Of a stretch of 64,000 nucleotides of DNA, positions 34,441 through 46,144 are shown piece after piece (position 1 is the stretch's first letter; every line of letters starts with the position of its first letter). Under the pieces are notes generated by a model. It ran no database searches. It was not told the DNA's origin and saw nothing but the letters and a program-made list of their open reading frames with translations. The position numbers were made by a program, and so were the translations under genes. Source of the DNA: Hydra vulgaris (taxonomy: Eukaryota > Cnidaria > Hydrozoa > Anthoathecata > Hydridae); NCBI RefSeq assembly GCF_038396675.1, contig NC_088934.1, positions 38,054,001-38,118,000 on the forward strand, in the 5' to 3' direction.

Positions 34441-34936
34441 GATTTTTCCAATTTAAATGATACTTAATAAATCAACAAATAACTCTGCTATATTAATGGA
34501 GCAAAGCAAAATCTGAAAAAAAATTTGAAGGCTATTCTAATACAAATTTTAGATTTTATTATTCTTATTAAAACCAAATTTAAGTTTGGGAGGCCATATA
34601 GAAGGTATAATTATTGATAGCCTAGGAAATACTGAAAAATTTATAGAAGCTATGTTTTTGATTGCTTGGTATGACACAGTGGTAGGATAATATACTGCTA
34701 AAATCAAGAATGCATGTATCACCAAGCAACTCTTGATGTCAAATTTCTCTCCTAAAACCGAATAAGGTTATAACTCTGCTTGACTTTCACATGAGGATGT
34801 CTATTTTGGATGACACAATAAAGGCAAAGATGCTACATGTTTATTAGCACACCCGATATATCAGTGGCCAGTTATCAGGATTGCGCAAATTAATGATAAA
34901 AAAGTGACAGTATTCTGTCACTTCATTATTTTCATG
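34441..34936. other. Possible degraded coding relic, unassigned
   Basis: Between 34585 and 34920 a plus-strand frame reads GGHIEGIIIDSLGNTEKFIE, AMFLIAWYDTVVG and, with stops, ACITKQLLMSNFSPKTE and HPIYQWPVIRIAQINDKKV. The composition is protein-like but I know no family. Likely an old transposon or gene relic. Confidence 0.3.
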
Positions 34937-35026
34937 GTTTAGTTTGCGGGGCGGTTATCACGAACTCTAATACTAGTATTAGAATATTAGTATTAGAGTC
35001 CGTGATAACCATGCCGCCAACTAAAC
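34937..35026. repeat. 90-bp near-perfect palindrome
   Basis: GTTTAGTTTGCGG...GGTTATCACGAACTCTAATACTAG and its complement ...GAGTCCGTGATAACC...CCGCCAACTAAAC form arms of about 43 bp with a spacer of a few bases. It lies 17 bp upstream of the SINE head. Confidence 0.75.
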
Positions 35027-35042
35027 AACAGGAAAAAGTTAA

Positions 35043-35165
35043 AGAGGCTGTGGCACATTGGTTAGAGCGCTTTCTTTAGAAGCAAAAAATCCAGTATTTA
35101 AAACAAGTTCTGGGCATGTTTTGTGTCATCGGTAAGGAAGGAGGCGTGTGCTTTTTAGTTAATAA
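35043..35165 (+). mobile_element. SINE head fragment
   Basis: GAGGCTGTGGCACATTGGTT followed by AGAGCG matches the tRNA-like head (A box kept); the B box has decayed (TATTTAAAAC for GGTTCGAAAC). The body CATCGGTAAGGAAGGAGGCGTG follows, then GTTAATAAAAGTG where identity is lost. The 3' hairpin is absent. Confidence 0.7.
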
Positions 35166-35238
35166 AAGTGTTTGATTAGCAGAAATTAGCTTTGATTAGC
35201 GATGTAGAGTTTATAGATACTACGTACAAGTGATAACA

Positions 35239-35740
<502 letters not shown>

Positions 35741-35837
35741 TGCCATAAATTTTTATAAAAAGATTAACAAAAATTGCTTTTTAGGGTTTGTGACTGAATA
35801 GTTAAACTAATTGATAAGCAATAAATATGGTCAATTT

Positions 35838-36735
<898 letters not shown>

Positions 36736-37283
36736 TGTAAAATTTTAATCAGAATAAAACAAAATACTCCTTAAGTTATGACTACAATTTTTGATTTTTT
36801 GATTTTTTTTTTGTGGAGGCCAAAACTTCACAGCGCTTTTTGAAGCAATTCTTTTGATCGTAGAACCCTGAAATTTTACAAACAATCTTTTGCCGACTAA
36901 CAATAGCTATATTTGTTACATTTGATTCAATTAGTATTTTAGATTTACGATACCCCACCTCCCCGTTGGTTAGATCTGGAACTCCGAAAAAAATATCGGA
37001 AACCGAGAGGGCATCAAAAGGTGTTAAGTATCAATATAAATTTAATTTAAAATTTTACAAATATTCCACTTGTTAATTTTAGACAAATAAAAATGCGTCC
37101 AAAAAAGAACAAATACATCAACCGAGAAGAAGACCCAACCAACATTTAAATTATTAATAAAAAAAAATATGCTCCAAATATTTTTGTTAATTATTATATA
37201 CAGAATTCAAAATAAATTTTTATTGAATATTAATCATAATTAATAAGTGTAATAATTCAATTTTATTAAGACTAAAAAGTAGA
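36736..37283. other. No gene seen
   Basis: AT-rich DNA. No recognised feature. Confidence 0.5.
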
Positions 37284-37770
37284 AAATAAAATAAATAAAA
37301 AAAACTTTTTAAAAATAGCTTTCTATTGAATCGACTAAAAAGTAGAAAATAACTTTTTTCTGTTTCTGGTACTCGTGGAAATCATGTACTTAGTAATAAT
37401 CACTTTTGTAAAGCCAATACTGGAAGACATTAAAGGCAATTCATGTACGTATGTAAACAAACAAACTCATCGAAGTAAAGGAATAGAAAGTTTGGCGCCT
37501 TTTAAGTCAGATGCTTTCAAAATCAAATTCGTTTTAAATGTACATAAAGCTAAAGGCGCCAAACTTTCTATTCCTTTACTTCAATGAGTTTGTTTGTTTA
37601 CATACGTACATGAATTGCCTTCAATGTCTTCCAGTATTGGCTTTACAAAAGTGATTATTACTAAGTACATGATTTCCACGAGTAGCAGAAACAGAAAAAA
37701 GTTATTTTCTACTTTTTAGTCGATTGAATAGAAAGCTATTTTTAAAAAGTTTTTTTTATTTATTTTATTT
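37284..37770. mobile_element. Long inverted repeat, 219-bp arms, 49-bp loop
   Basis: Left arm 37284-37502, right arm 37552-37770, about five mismatches by eye (~98%). The arms are of ordinary complexity (for example GGAAGACATT and ACGTACATGAATTGCC), not simple repeat. The 70-residue frame across it is not credible as a gene. Either a foldback-type element or a recent inverted duplication; its transcript would fold into a long near-perfect dsRNA hairpin. Confidence 0.9.
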
Positions 37771-38445
37771 AATTTGTCTTCAAAAAACCACACTTTGCAT
37801 TTTTTTTTTACTTTTTTGCAAAATTTGGAGATTTTATTGCAAAAAATGTTCCTTATGTGTAGTATCAATGATATTCAGAAAAAATCAAACATGTGCCAAA
37901 GTACCTTACATCGTTAGTAAATACGCGGTTTTCAAGTGGTCTTTAAAAATAAATCATTAATACTTAAGAAATAAAAATGTTTTTTCAAATTTACCGAAAA
38001 ATTGATTTTGTAACATTTGTGATTTTGTAAAAGTTTCTTCTATAGTTTATCTAATATAATACAATAGTTTATCTTTTTTTTTTGTTCGTGTTTTGTTTCT
38101 TCGCTAAGGAGGAAAGACTATCAGATAATATTTTTTTGGTAAGATTGGTGGAGCTTTTTCCAGAAATCCTGAAAGCAGAGCAAACCTTGTCAACTGATAT
38201 CAATCTATTCTGCTTTTCCTCTTTGTTGTTGTAACACATTGCTGCATCATGCCGACTGTGCTTGCCAAATGGTCATTGACAACAATAAGGCCATTGGCAT
38301 AATTTTCTAAAATTTTAACAAAGACTGTGTATGCCAGTATTGCGGTGGATGTGAAAGCCAGTCTTTTATTCTTTCTTCAATTAAACCACAAATACTAAAC
38401 ATAAGGTAAGAAAACTCATCTAAGGGGCTAAGCTTGGTGAATCGT
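37771..38445. other. No gene seen
   Basis: AT-rich DNA; possibly decayed 3' sequence of the minus-strand gene that follows (cysteine- and histidine-codon rich stretch near 38220-38300), but nothing assignable. Confidence 0.35.
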
Positions 38446-40010
38446 TCACAGTACTAGCATTTTTTTCGTCTTTTTTCTGATGTCTTTCTTTTTTTTGTTT
38501 TCATTTTTAAAGTGTTCAGTCTTAGGCATTTCAAATGAAAGAATTGCAGCTGCAATTTTTTGTTTTTCATGTGAAGGCAAATCATCCTCATCCAATAGAG
38601 CTAGTTGAGTCCAAGTACCAAGTGTGCTAGTAAAGCGAATCAAGCACAACGTCAACTGCTTTTAGATTCCAACAAATATTTTGAATTAAAGCAACTGATG
38701 GATAGCTTTAATATCTAAGTTGGGGGTCTTTGACACATTACTCGATTCTAAATACCAGTTGACATAAAAATAGACCGCAAACTCCGCGATAAGCTTAATT
38801 TCTTATTTGAGATTGTTGTTTTTTTGAACGAAGTCAAGTTGAGAAAACAAAAGCTACATTATCAGGTAGTAAATTGCTTTACCAAGAAAACGGGCATGAT
38901 GAATAGCTCCAGTTTTCCTGATTTTATAAACAGAAGGTGATAGATAAATCACAACTAATTCAGCTAGCTCTCTTCTGTCTTTACGTTTATCCTGCTATTC
39001 CTTTTCCTCTCTATATATGCTTTGCAAAAATTCATAAAATCTTCAGCAGCCTTTTCACTTAAACTATCACTCACCTCCTTCCAGTTAAACTTGCACAAAT
39101 CACTAGAGACATAACTAAAATTAGGATGTTCAAATCGGTTTTCTGGTCCTGTAGTCAACTCATTTAATGTATGTTTCCGAAAATGCACCATTCTTAATTC
39201 TGTTATGTGATACCCGCATGCTAATTTTAAAAGATACTTATTTAAATCATTGGATATCTTTATGGTTGAACCATTTTTGATCCCGGTATTGCTTGCAGTT
39301 GTATCAAAACAAAAACCTCCTACTTTTGATTCAAGTTTATATTCCTTTAGTAGGTTCAAAGTACTTGTATAATGATCCTCACCAGAAGAGGAAGTTTAAG
39401 GAGGAACACCTAGTAGGTGCGTCTCACTCTCAATGTTCACAATAACTGCCAGCCTGTCAATCTTGAAATTTTTTCCTGCCTGAATTTCATAAAGACTTTT
39501 TCCATCAAAATGTATAACACATGGATAAGGAGAAGCTTCTATTGCATTATTTACATCCTCTTTTGCTAAGGTTAGCATATTTTTATTCGCTAATTTCATT
39601 TTTCTAAAGGCTGTTGATTTACTGCAATGCATATCTGTAAGTTCAACACCAGCTTCAGTTAAATTAGAACTTGTCAATTTTTGCAAAATATTTGGCGAAA
39701 CATCACTTAACGTAGCCATTAGGGCAACGTTTCCGGCATACACATCTATTGAAATTTCTGCTGTTACTGTACAGTTAGATTGAGATGGTTCTTTTTGACA
39801 ATAGTTACGAGGCTCAAAATCAGAATCATAAGATGAATCAGAACTCAAATCAGAATTGAGTTCAATTTCATGATTAGATTTTGCTGATCGCACATTCTTT
39901 GCTCTATTTTTTCTTTCTACTACTCTCTGCTGTCTTCAAGTATAAAATAATATAAATTAAAACGAAATGTTTTATAAGAAAAATATCACTTAATACTTTT
40001 AATTGTACAG

Positions 40011-40053
40011 AAATTTAGTTGGAAGGTAAAAGTTTTACCTTCCTACTAAATTT
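40011..40053. repeat. 43-bp perfect-type hairpin
   Basis: Arms of 21 bp (40011-40031 and 40033-40053, one mismatch) around a single base. It lies 22 bp left of the mariner insertion site. Confidence 0.8.
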
Positions 40054-40075
40054 CTTTTCCTCTGTCCCTAGAATA

Positions 40076-41400
40076 ACGGGTGATGCGGAAGTTATCAAAA
40101 TAAAAACGTCAAATAAAAAGTTATCAAAATAAAAACGTCAATAACTTATTTATAAATGAAAAAACAAACTAGTCTTATATTTTTTTAAATAAATTTTTCT
40201 TTTAATAAAAATATATTATTTTTTATATGAAAAAATGCCACCATCTGCAATTGATCTCAATTTTGCTCGCCTTTCATATGCGACTGTAAAAAGTTTAAAT
40301 CAATTTCTTGTAGTTTTAGTTTAATGCGATCAATCAAAACTTGCTCTGTTGAAGCTTGCCAATCTCCCTCGTAAACCTTCTGTGCCAAATGTCCCCAAAA
40401 ATTTTCAATTGGTCGTGCTTGAGGCACATTTGGGGGATTGGATTCTTTATCAACGTAATAGACATATTGGTCCATCCAATTTAGAGAATCTTTAGAATAA
40501 TGAGAACTTGCTAAATCTGGCCACAATAAATAGTTAAAGTCTCCATGATACTTGTGAATAAATGGAAGAAGTCGTTTTTCTAAACATTCATTAGTATAGA
40601 TTGATGAATTGATCGCTACAGCCTTGGAAGTGCGAAACAATGGCTCGGACATACCACGGTCAGATATGGCTATCCACATTAATAATTTTTTTGGAAATTT
40701 CTCTTTTCCTATAAAACAAACACTTTCTGGGCATGTCTTTTTGTTGTTTGAGTAGTATCCAGAATTTCCAGGCATGTTGTCCCCTGAAAAACAAAAGTAT
40801 TTTTCGTCATCGATGACTAGAAGCGATTTTGTGTTATAGAGTTGGTTAACTAATTTCTTGCTTCTTTTCTTTGTCTTTATTTGTTGTTCTATAGTGTATT
40901 TTGGAGTCTTTTCACGTTTTCTATATTTAATATTCATTTTTTTTAACTGACGACCAATTGTCGATTGATTTACACCGAATTTAATACCTATTTTTCTCTG
41001 ACTGACTCCTTTTCGACTGTTGACAAGTCTCGTTAATTCGGCTTTCTTTTCTCTAGTCCAGGATGTCGGACGACCAGGGTGCTTTCTATCAGAAAACGAT
41101 TGAACAGTTTCAAGTCTTTTTAGGTTATCATATATTGCACTTCGAGCAAATCCTTCCTTTTCAAAATGATTTACGATTTTTTTTTTTTTTTATATTAGGT
41201 TAATTTACAAAAAACATTTTTAGTCGCTTTCGAAAAGATTCTCGTTCAGCTGCATTTAACCTCATTTTAAATAATTGTGTTTCAAATAATAAAGTTTATA
41301 TTTTATAGAACGTTTATGCCTACGCATAAAACCACAAAAACTAATTATTATGCTCAAATAATGAAATTAGGATTTGTCCGATAACTTCCGCATCACCCGT
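40076..41400 (-). mobile_element. Tc1/mariner element, 1325 bp, TA target duplication
   Basis: Perfect 21-bp TIRs: ACGGGTGATGCGGAAGTTATC at 40076-40096 and its complement ending at 41400. Each end is flanked by TA (40074-40075 and 41401-41402). The single gene is on the minus strand. Size and ends are those of a complete mariner-type element. Confidence 0.95.
40257..41265 (-). pseudogene. Tc1/mariner transposase (DDE), N-terminally damaged
   Basis: The frame is open from 41177 to the stop at 40257 (306 aa). N-terminal HTH1 (VNHFEKEGFARSAIYDNLKR), linker HPGRPTSW, HTH2 (GVSQRKIGIKFGVNQSTIGR), then the catalytic core: IDDEKYFCFSG (first Asp), LLWPDLASSHYS (second Asp), and NPPNVPQARPIENFWGHLAQ (third residue Glu). 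I count 36 residues between the second Asp and the Glu, so DD36E-like spacing. The start at 41265 (MRLNAAERESFRKRLK) is separated by a TAA at 41200-41202 and a shift in an A14 tract. All three catalytic residues survive. Confidence 0.88.
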
Positions 41401-41811
41401 TAAACTTTCTTTCTCCTTCCTAATCTTTCAAAAGTATTAGGTCTTCAAGCTTATTCTTGTCAGATCTTTGTTTGTCGGTCCTAATAATGTTCTTCAAATC
41501 TGGTCTGCTTACCCAAAAAACTTTTTTTAAGTAATTCTCGAAGTTTTTCTGATATTTTAAATCTTTAGGAGAACCTCTTTTTTCGTTTTTTTTTTAAATT
41601 AGAATACTACTTGTCAAGTTTAATAAGATTTTTGAATAGTTTAGTGTCACTATCAACTTTAAAGCCTGCTTTTATCCAAGGTTTCTTTACCTTAGTTAAA
41701 ACACAGTTACAATCCAAATTTTCACATCTTTCAAAATTTTTACAAAGCGAGCACGTAACCAAACTGAATTTTTTTGGTGGTTTTAGGCATTATAGATTGC
41801 AGGTATGCTAG

Positions 41812-42272
41812 ATGTTGTAGAACATTGGTGCCTGTGAAAAGGTTAATATCTAAATGCATATTTGTTTTTGTTCATTATATTTTATTGAGATAATTTAGAT
41901 CACTCTCTATCTTAAATATATAATATACACTAAATTGCTCAAGCTTCTTACAAATTAGAAATTATCAGTAGCTTCTGGTTTAGCTGCTTTAATAATAAAC
42001 AATTTCTTTTTTTTTTATTAGATCTTAACTTAAATTTTTTTTCAAACTCGTACTTTTCCTTTCCTTTATACACATTTATTGCATGTTTTATCATTAATTT
42101 TTTTTTTATTTATCATTATCATTAATCTAGATAACCAATAATATATTTGTAAATATTACAAAAGCCTTACAAAAGCCTGAAAAATACTTAATATATTATT
42201 TAAGTATTTTCTATATTTTATATAGTTTTATTTTACTTGTTAAATGATATAAACAACACATTATCCATCGAG
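41812..42272. other. No gene seen
   Basis: AT-rich DNA between the minus-strand relic and the THAP element; T-rich runs only. Confidence 0.5.
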
Positions 42273-42292
42273 TCGGCGTGTCGTCACGCCGA
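42273..42292. promoter_or_regulatory. GC-rich 20-bp hairpin upstream of the THAP gene
   Basis: Eight-bp perfect arms with a 4-nt loop in otherwise AT-rich DNA. It may be part of the element terminus or a binding site for the THAP domain; this is inference. Confidence 0.45.
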
Positions 42293-42318
42293 ATTGCGAA
42301 ATAAATTAACCATCTTAA

Positions 42319-44376
42319 ATGGAGGGAAAACAAACACAAATATCAATTGGCGTTATAACTGTTTTATATGACAAAAAGATGCCAAGGAGTTGCTGTGTTG
42401 TAGGTTGCACAACTAATTGTAAAAAAAACAAAGAACTTAAATTTTATCGCATTCCTAAGAATAAAACGGTTAGAAGAAAATGGTTAATTGCGATAAATCG
42501 TGCTGCAGATAGCATTTTGTCGAGGAAACTGAGGAAATCGAGCAAACTGTGGTCTCCTAAATCTTCGAATGTTTATGTTTGCCCAGCACGCTTTATTACT
42601 GGTAAACAGCATTTCTTAAACTTTTTGTTGTATATACTAAATAAATTTCAATAAATACTACTTGTTTAAAAATTTTAGGTAAAAAAGTTCTCTTTGAGAA
42701 ACATCCCGACTCAGTTTTTAAAATTAAAAGTTTATTTTATATTTAGCAGAAAATCATATCCAAGTTAGTACTGAAGGGTGTTTGCAATAATCTGATGTCA
42801 TTGCTCTTGTATGTTCCAAAAATGTTTTAGAACAACGTTCCAGTTATAGCCATGGTATTAATTAATTTTTATTTAATTTTTTTTTTCTTTTTACATTTTG
42901 GATTGTTGTATAGTTTTTTGAAATATATTTTTCCAGACATTAGTAAATCTCTACATAACAAATTTAATTTAGAACAATGTTTCAGCATTGTAAATAAACA
43001 AGGTATCAGTTACTTTTAACTTAAAATTAAGTTAAAAGTAACTGATACCTTAGTAATCTTTTTTGATTTTTAATTTTGTTTACTTTTTGCTATTATCTTT
43101 TATTTGAAAAAGTTGTAAAAAAATTTTAAATATTTTTCAGAATTTAGTGTTCCTTTATTTAATGAAGATGTTCCAGTTCAAGATTCTAGTAAGAATTATA
43201 TAGAAGGTATTGATTATTTAGAAGTTATTTAAACACAATATAAGTATACAAAATATTTTATGTATTTTTTCCTATTATTAAGAAAAGAGTGTTGTTGTAA
43301 ACTTCAATGTTCAGCAAAGTTCAACCAATAGTCTTTTGAATTCGGAAATAAGTTTAATTGAAAAATCTGAAATTGACATTGGAAGACATGTGACAACTTC
43401 GGAAAGACAACAATTATATACTGAAATAAATAACCTTTGATTAGAAATAGATTTATTTATGTCAAAGTGGATGTCAATAAAAGATAGCAACTGCAGTTTA
43501 GAAATAAATAAAATTCGAGCCCATCCTGATAAGTGCAATATTCTTACTGGAGTTAGTCTTCCAGTATTTGAAAAGCTATTGTGTTTCCTATGCAAAGGAG
43601 CTCAAGAAAATTTGTTAAAAAAATTGGATTAGGCAGATCAAATTGTTTTCTGCTTAGGAAAGTTAAGACACAACATTAACTTTGAAATGTTATCATTTAT
43701 GTTTGGCTTTAAAAAAACTACTGCATTGGACAACTTTTGGAAATGGATTGACAAAATGTATGTAAAATTTTTAACTATTTTTAAGAAAAAATTCCCAGGA
43801 CTAACATCAATTATTGATTGTTTTGAGATTTTTGTGGAATCACCATCATCTCTTATGGCAAGAACACAACCTTACAGCCAATATAAAAAACGTTGTACGG
43901 TTAAATGTCTTATCTCATGCACACCTCTTGGAGCAATTAACTTTATTTCCAAATGTTATGGTGGGAGAGCTTCAGATAATCAAATAACTCGAGAATCAGA
44001 GTTTAGCTAGTTTCATATGCCAGGTGATCAAATCTTATCAGATAGAGGCTTTACTTTACAAGAAGATTTTGCAGCTGGAAGTTGCTCTGTGTTAATTAAT
44101 CCAGCCTTTACAAAGGGTAAAGCACAACTCTCTGCTTCAGAGGCAGAAACATCTCGCAAAATATCATCTGTAAGGGTTCATATAAAAAGAGTTATTGGGC
44201 TGTTAAAAATTCGTTACACCATTCTTCAAGGTGTATTGCTTTTGCGAACTGTTAAAAACATAACTGAGGAAGCTACCTCAGTTACTCTTTCTAATTATGA
44301 CAAAATTGTAACAGTTTGTGCTGCTTTAACAAACCTTGGGGAAGGAATTGTGTTCAATAAAGATATTTCATCCTAA
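42319..44376 (+). pseudogene. THAP-domain DDE_Tnp_4 transposase (ISL2EU-like)
   Basis: Exon 1 starts at 42319 or more likely 42379 (MPRSCCVVGCTTN): a THAP C2CH zinc finger with KFYRIP and YVCPARFITG, donor GTAAAC at 42603. Small exons follow (about 42679-42725 LFEKHPDSVFK; 42935-43005; 43140-43207). A final long exon from about 43285 holds the catalytic domain: SIIDCFEIFVESP (first Asp), KCLISCTPLGAINFIS, YGGRASDNQIT, ILSDRGFTLQED (second Asp), then RVHIKRVIGLLKIRY. In family members the last motif has Glu (H-x-ERxIGxxK); here it is Lys, so the third catalytic residue is lost. The last exon is a single frame with three stops (TGA 43438, TAG 43630, TAG 44008) and no frameshift. It would bind element ends through the THAP finger and catalyse excision and insertion. 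Confidence 0.8.
43000..43051. repeat. 52-bp perfect palindrome in a THAP-gene intron
   Basis: AAGGTATCAGTTACTTTTAA with CTTAA (43000-43024) is repeated exactly inverted at 43027-43051 with a 2-nt spacer. The right arm may be a strand-switch copy of the left. Confidence 0.9.
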
Positions 44377-46144
44377 TTTTTCTTAAAACTGCTATTTTCA
44401 TAGCCCCATATCTTAATAAAAGCATTATTTGACGTAGAGAATTTTTTACATTTAATAAGCAAGGTCGTTGTGAAGGGAGGGGGGTAGGGCAAGTGGTGTG
44501 TTGTTAGGGATTATCTTTTTCCGGATATTTACGGTTTTCCGGATATTTTTCTCAACTTTTAGTTTTTCCGCGTATCCAAAACTTCTTCCACACATTCAAG
44601 TTTAGGCATATATTTTTGCAATATATTTCTTTTTTTAAGCTTTTTCACTTATCGCTCACACAAAACTAAGGAATTGTTTGAAAAAAAATTAGAAACTCAG
44701 CTAAAAGCAAAATTAAGAGGAAAATATATTCCAGATTTTTCCGGATATTTTACCTAAACAATTTTCCGGATTTTTAAAATATGGTGTGGATAATCTATGT
44801 ATGTTTGGGCCCGGACTGGCTTGAAAAAGAGGAAGCAAAAAAAAAAAAAAAAGGCAAAAGAATTGGTCTTTTGACATTACATGGTACGTATTTTTATCCC
44901 GCATATAGATTAGTCTGGACGATCTAAGCGGAAGGAGAATTTTACTTGCATTTCTTGAAAATTTTTCCAATTTTTTAAATATTTTTTAACGGAATAAGGT
45001 TTGTAGTTCGTAGTTAAAAACGGACAACGCATAATGTAGCGCCTGCCTTAGATTTTAACGTCTCTATAAATAAGTAGTTTCGTTTGTAAATAAACTTGTG
45101 ACATTTATGTTATGAATTTAAACATGCCCTGAGTCAAATTTGTTTAATTTGTTTTATTTAATTATCGTTTAAAATAAGCTTTACTGTGTTTTTTACAAAA
45201 TATAAATATATTTTGAAAAAATATCGACCGGAAAAAAATATCGACCGGAGCCAAAATAAAGTATAAAAATAAATTTATTAAATGTAAAACTGCAAATTAG
45301 ATCGTCTAATTTGCAGTTTTAGATTTCTAGGTATGGCAAAATATTGGTCATACCAATAAGCTATCTGCTTTTAATATAGTCTTAAATATTATAGCATAGC
45401 ATTAAATATTTTTAGGTAGTTGAATGTGGTGTTTGACTTTCGCTAAAAAAGTATAAAAAATTTTTGAAAATATTTCCGTACGGTTTCGTCAAGAATGAAA
45501 TAACCTGTTAACACGATTTTTCAGTAAATTAATCGGTTCGTACAATTTCAGTATTGGTGAACTTCAAAATTACACAGATTTCACAGTTTTACGAAGCTTT
45601 ATGTTTTAGAGAAGATTTTACTTTCATTTTACATCTCACACTTAACATTTAGTTTGTCTAAAATAGATAAAATCAGTTAGAAAAAAGAAAAAACTTGCGG
45701 AGAAATATAAACATAAAATACGGTAAACTCTTGTTTTAACGTAAAACACTGTTTAAAACAAAGAAAAAACACGAAATGATAATTTTATAAAAGGAAACCG
45801 CTTAACCTAAAGTAAAAATATCGTCGTATTAAATTAATACGGTGTTATTAATTCTATTAATAATACCGGAAAAATTATACCCAGATCCGCAGTCAACTTC
45901 TTTCTATCGATCGGATAATCTAACTCTTTTAATGCATATTCCCCGCAATCTCAAAGATAATTAATCGAGGTAATTAAAGCTAATCTTTAATAGTTTTTTC
46001 GATATTGAATCATATGCCTTTATGTTTTTAAAAATATGTGGCTATTAAAATAGCCGTTATTCAGAAATTTGATAATCTTTATTTCAGCAAAATGATGCTT
46101 TTTTCATTTCATTTCTCAGCATTCGCACTGCTCCATTATTGTGT
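44377..46144. other. Central non-coding region of the ISL2EU-like element
   Basis: No gene seen. TTTTCCGGAT(A)TTT words recur at about 44518, 44534, 44736 and 44763, perhaps a small insertion. AAATATCGACCGGA is doubled at 45222-45250. A perfect 17-bp-arm hairpin with 3-nt loop is at 45285-45321. Confidence 0.5.
45285..45321. repeat. 37-bp perfect hairpin
   Basis: TAAAACTGCAAATTAGA, spacer TCG, then the exact complement. Confidence 0.9.

Larger units (their letters stand above)
38446..41811 (-). pseudogene. Unclassified RNase-H-fold-like transposon gene (CFDTTASNTG family), mariner-split
   Basis: Minus-strand exons: about 41782-41611 (LVTCSLCKNFERC..., VKKPWIKAGFKV), 41580-41403 (GSPKDLKYQKNFENYLKKVF, VSRPDLKNIIRTDKQRSDK), and about 39940-38446. 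The last encodes an acidic leader SDLSSDSSYDSDFEPR, VIHFDGKSLYEI, RLAVIV...THLLGVP, GGFCFDTTASNTGIKNGSTI and LLKLACGYHITE. After 38964 decayed frames still show ARFLGKAIYYLIM-type and ALLDEDDLPSHEK words. A TAA at 39396-39398 replaces one codon; later stops and shifts break the C-terminus. The words FDTTASNTG and LACRHHxxE recur in many uncharacterised proteins of cnidarians and other invertebrates and recall hAT-like catalytic cores, but the family is not assigned. The Tc1/mariner copy at 40076-41400 sits in the intron or exon edge between the second and third parts. Confidence 0.6.

Noticed and set aside
37375-37587. 70-aa frame inside the long inverted repeat
   Set aside because: The frame crosses the loop and both arms; no protein-like conservation expected.
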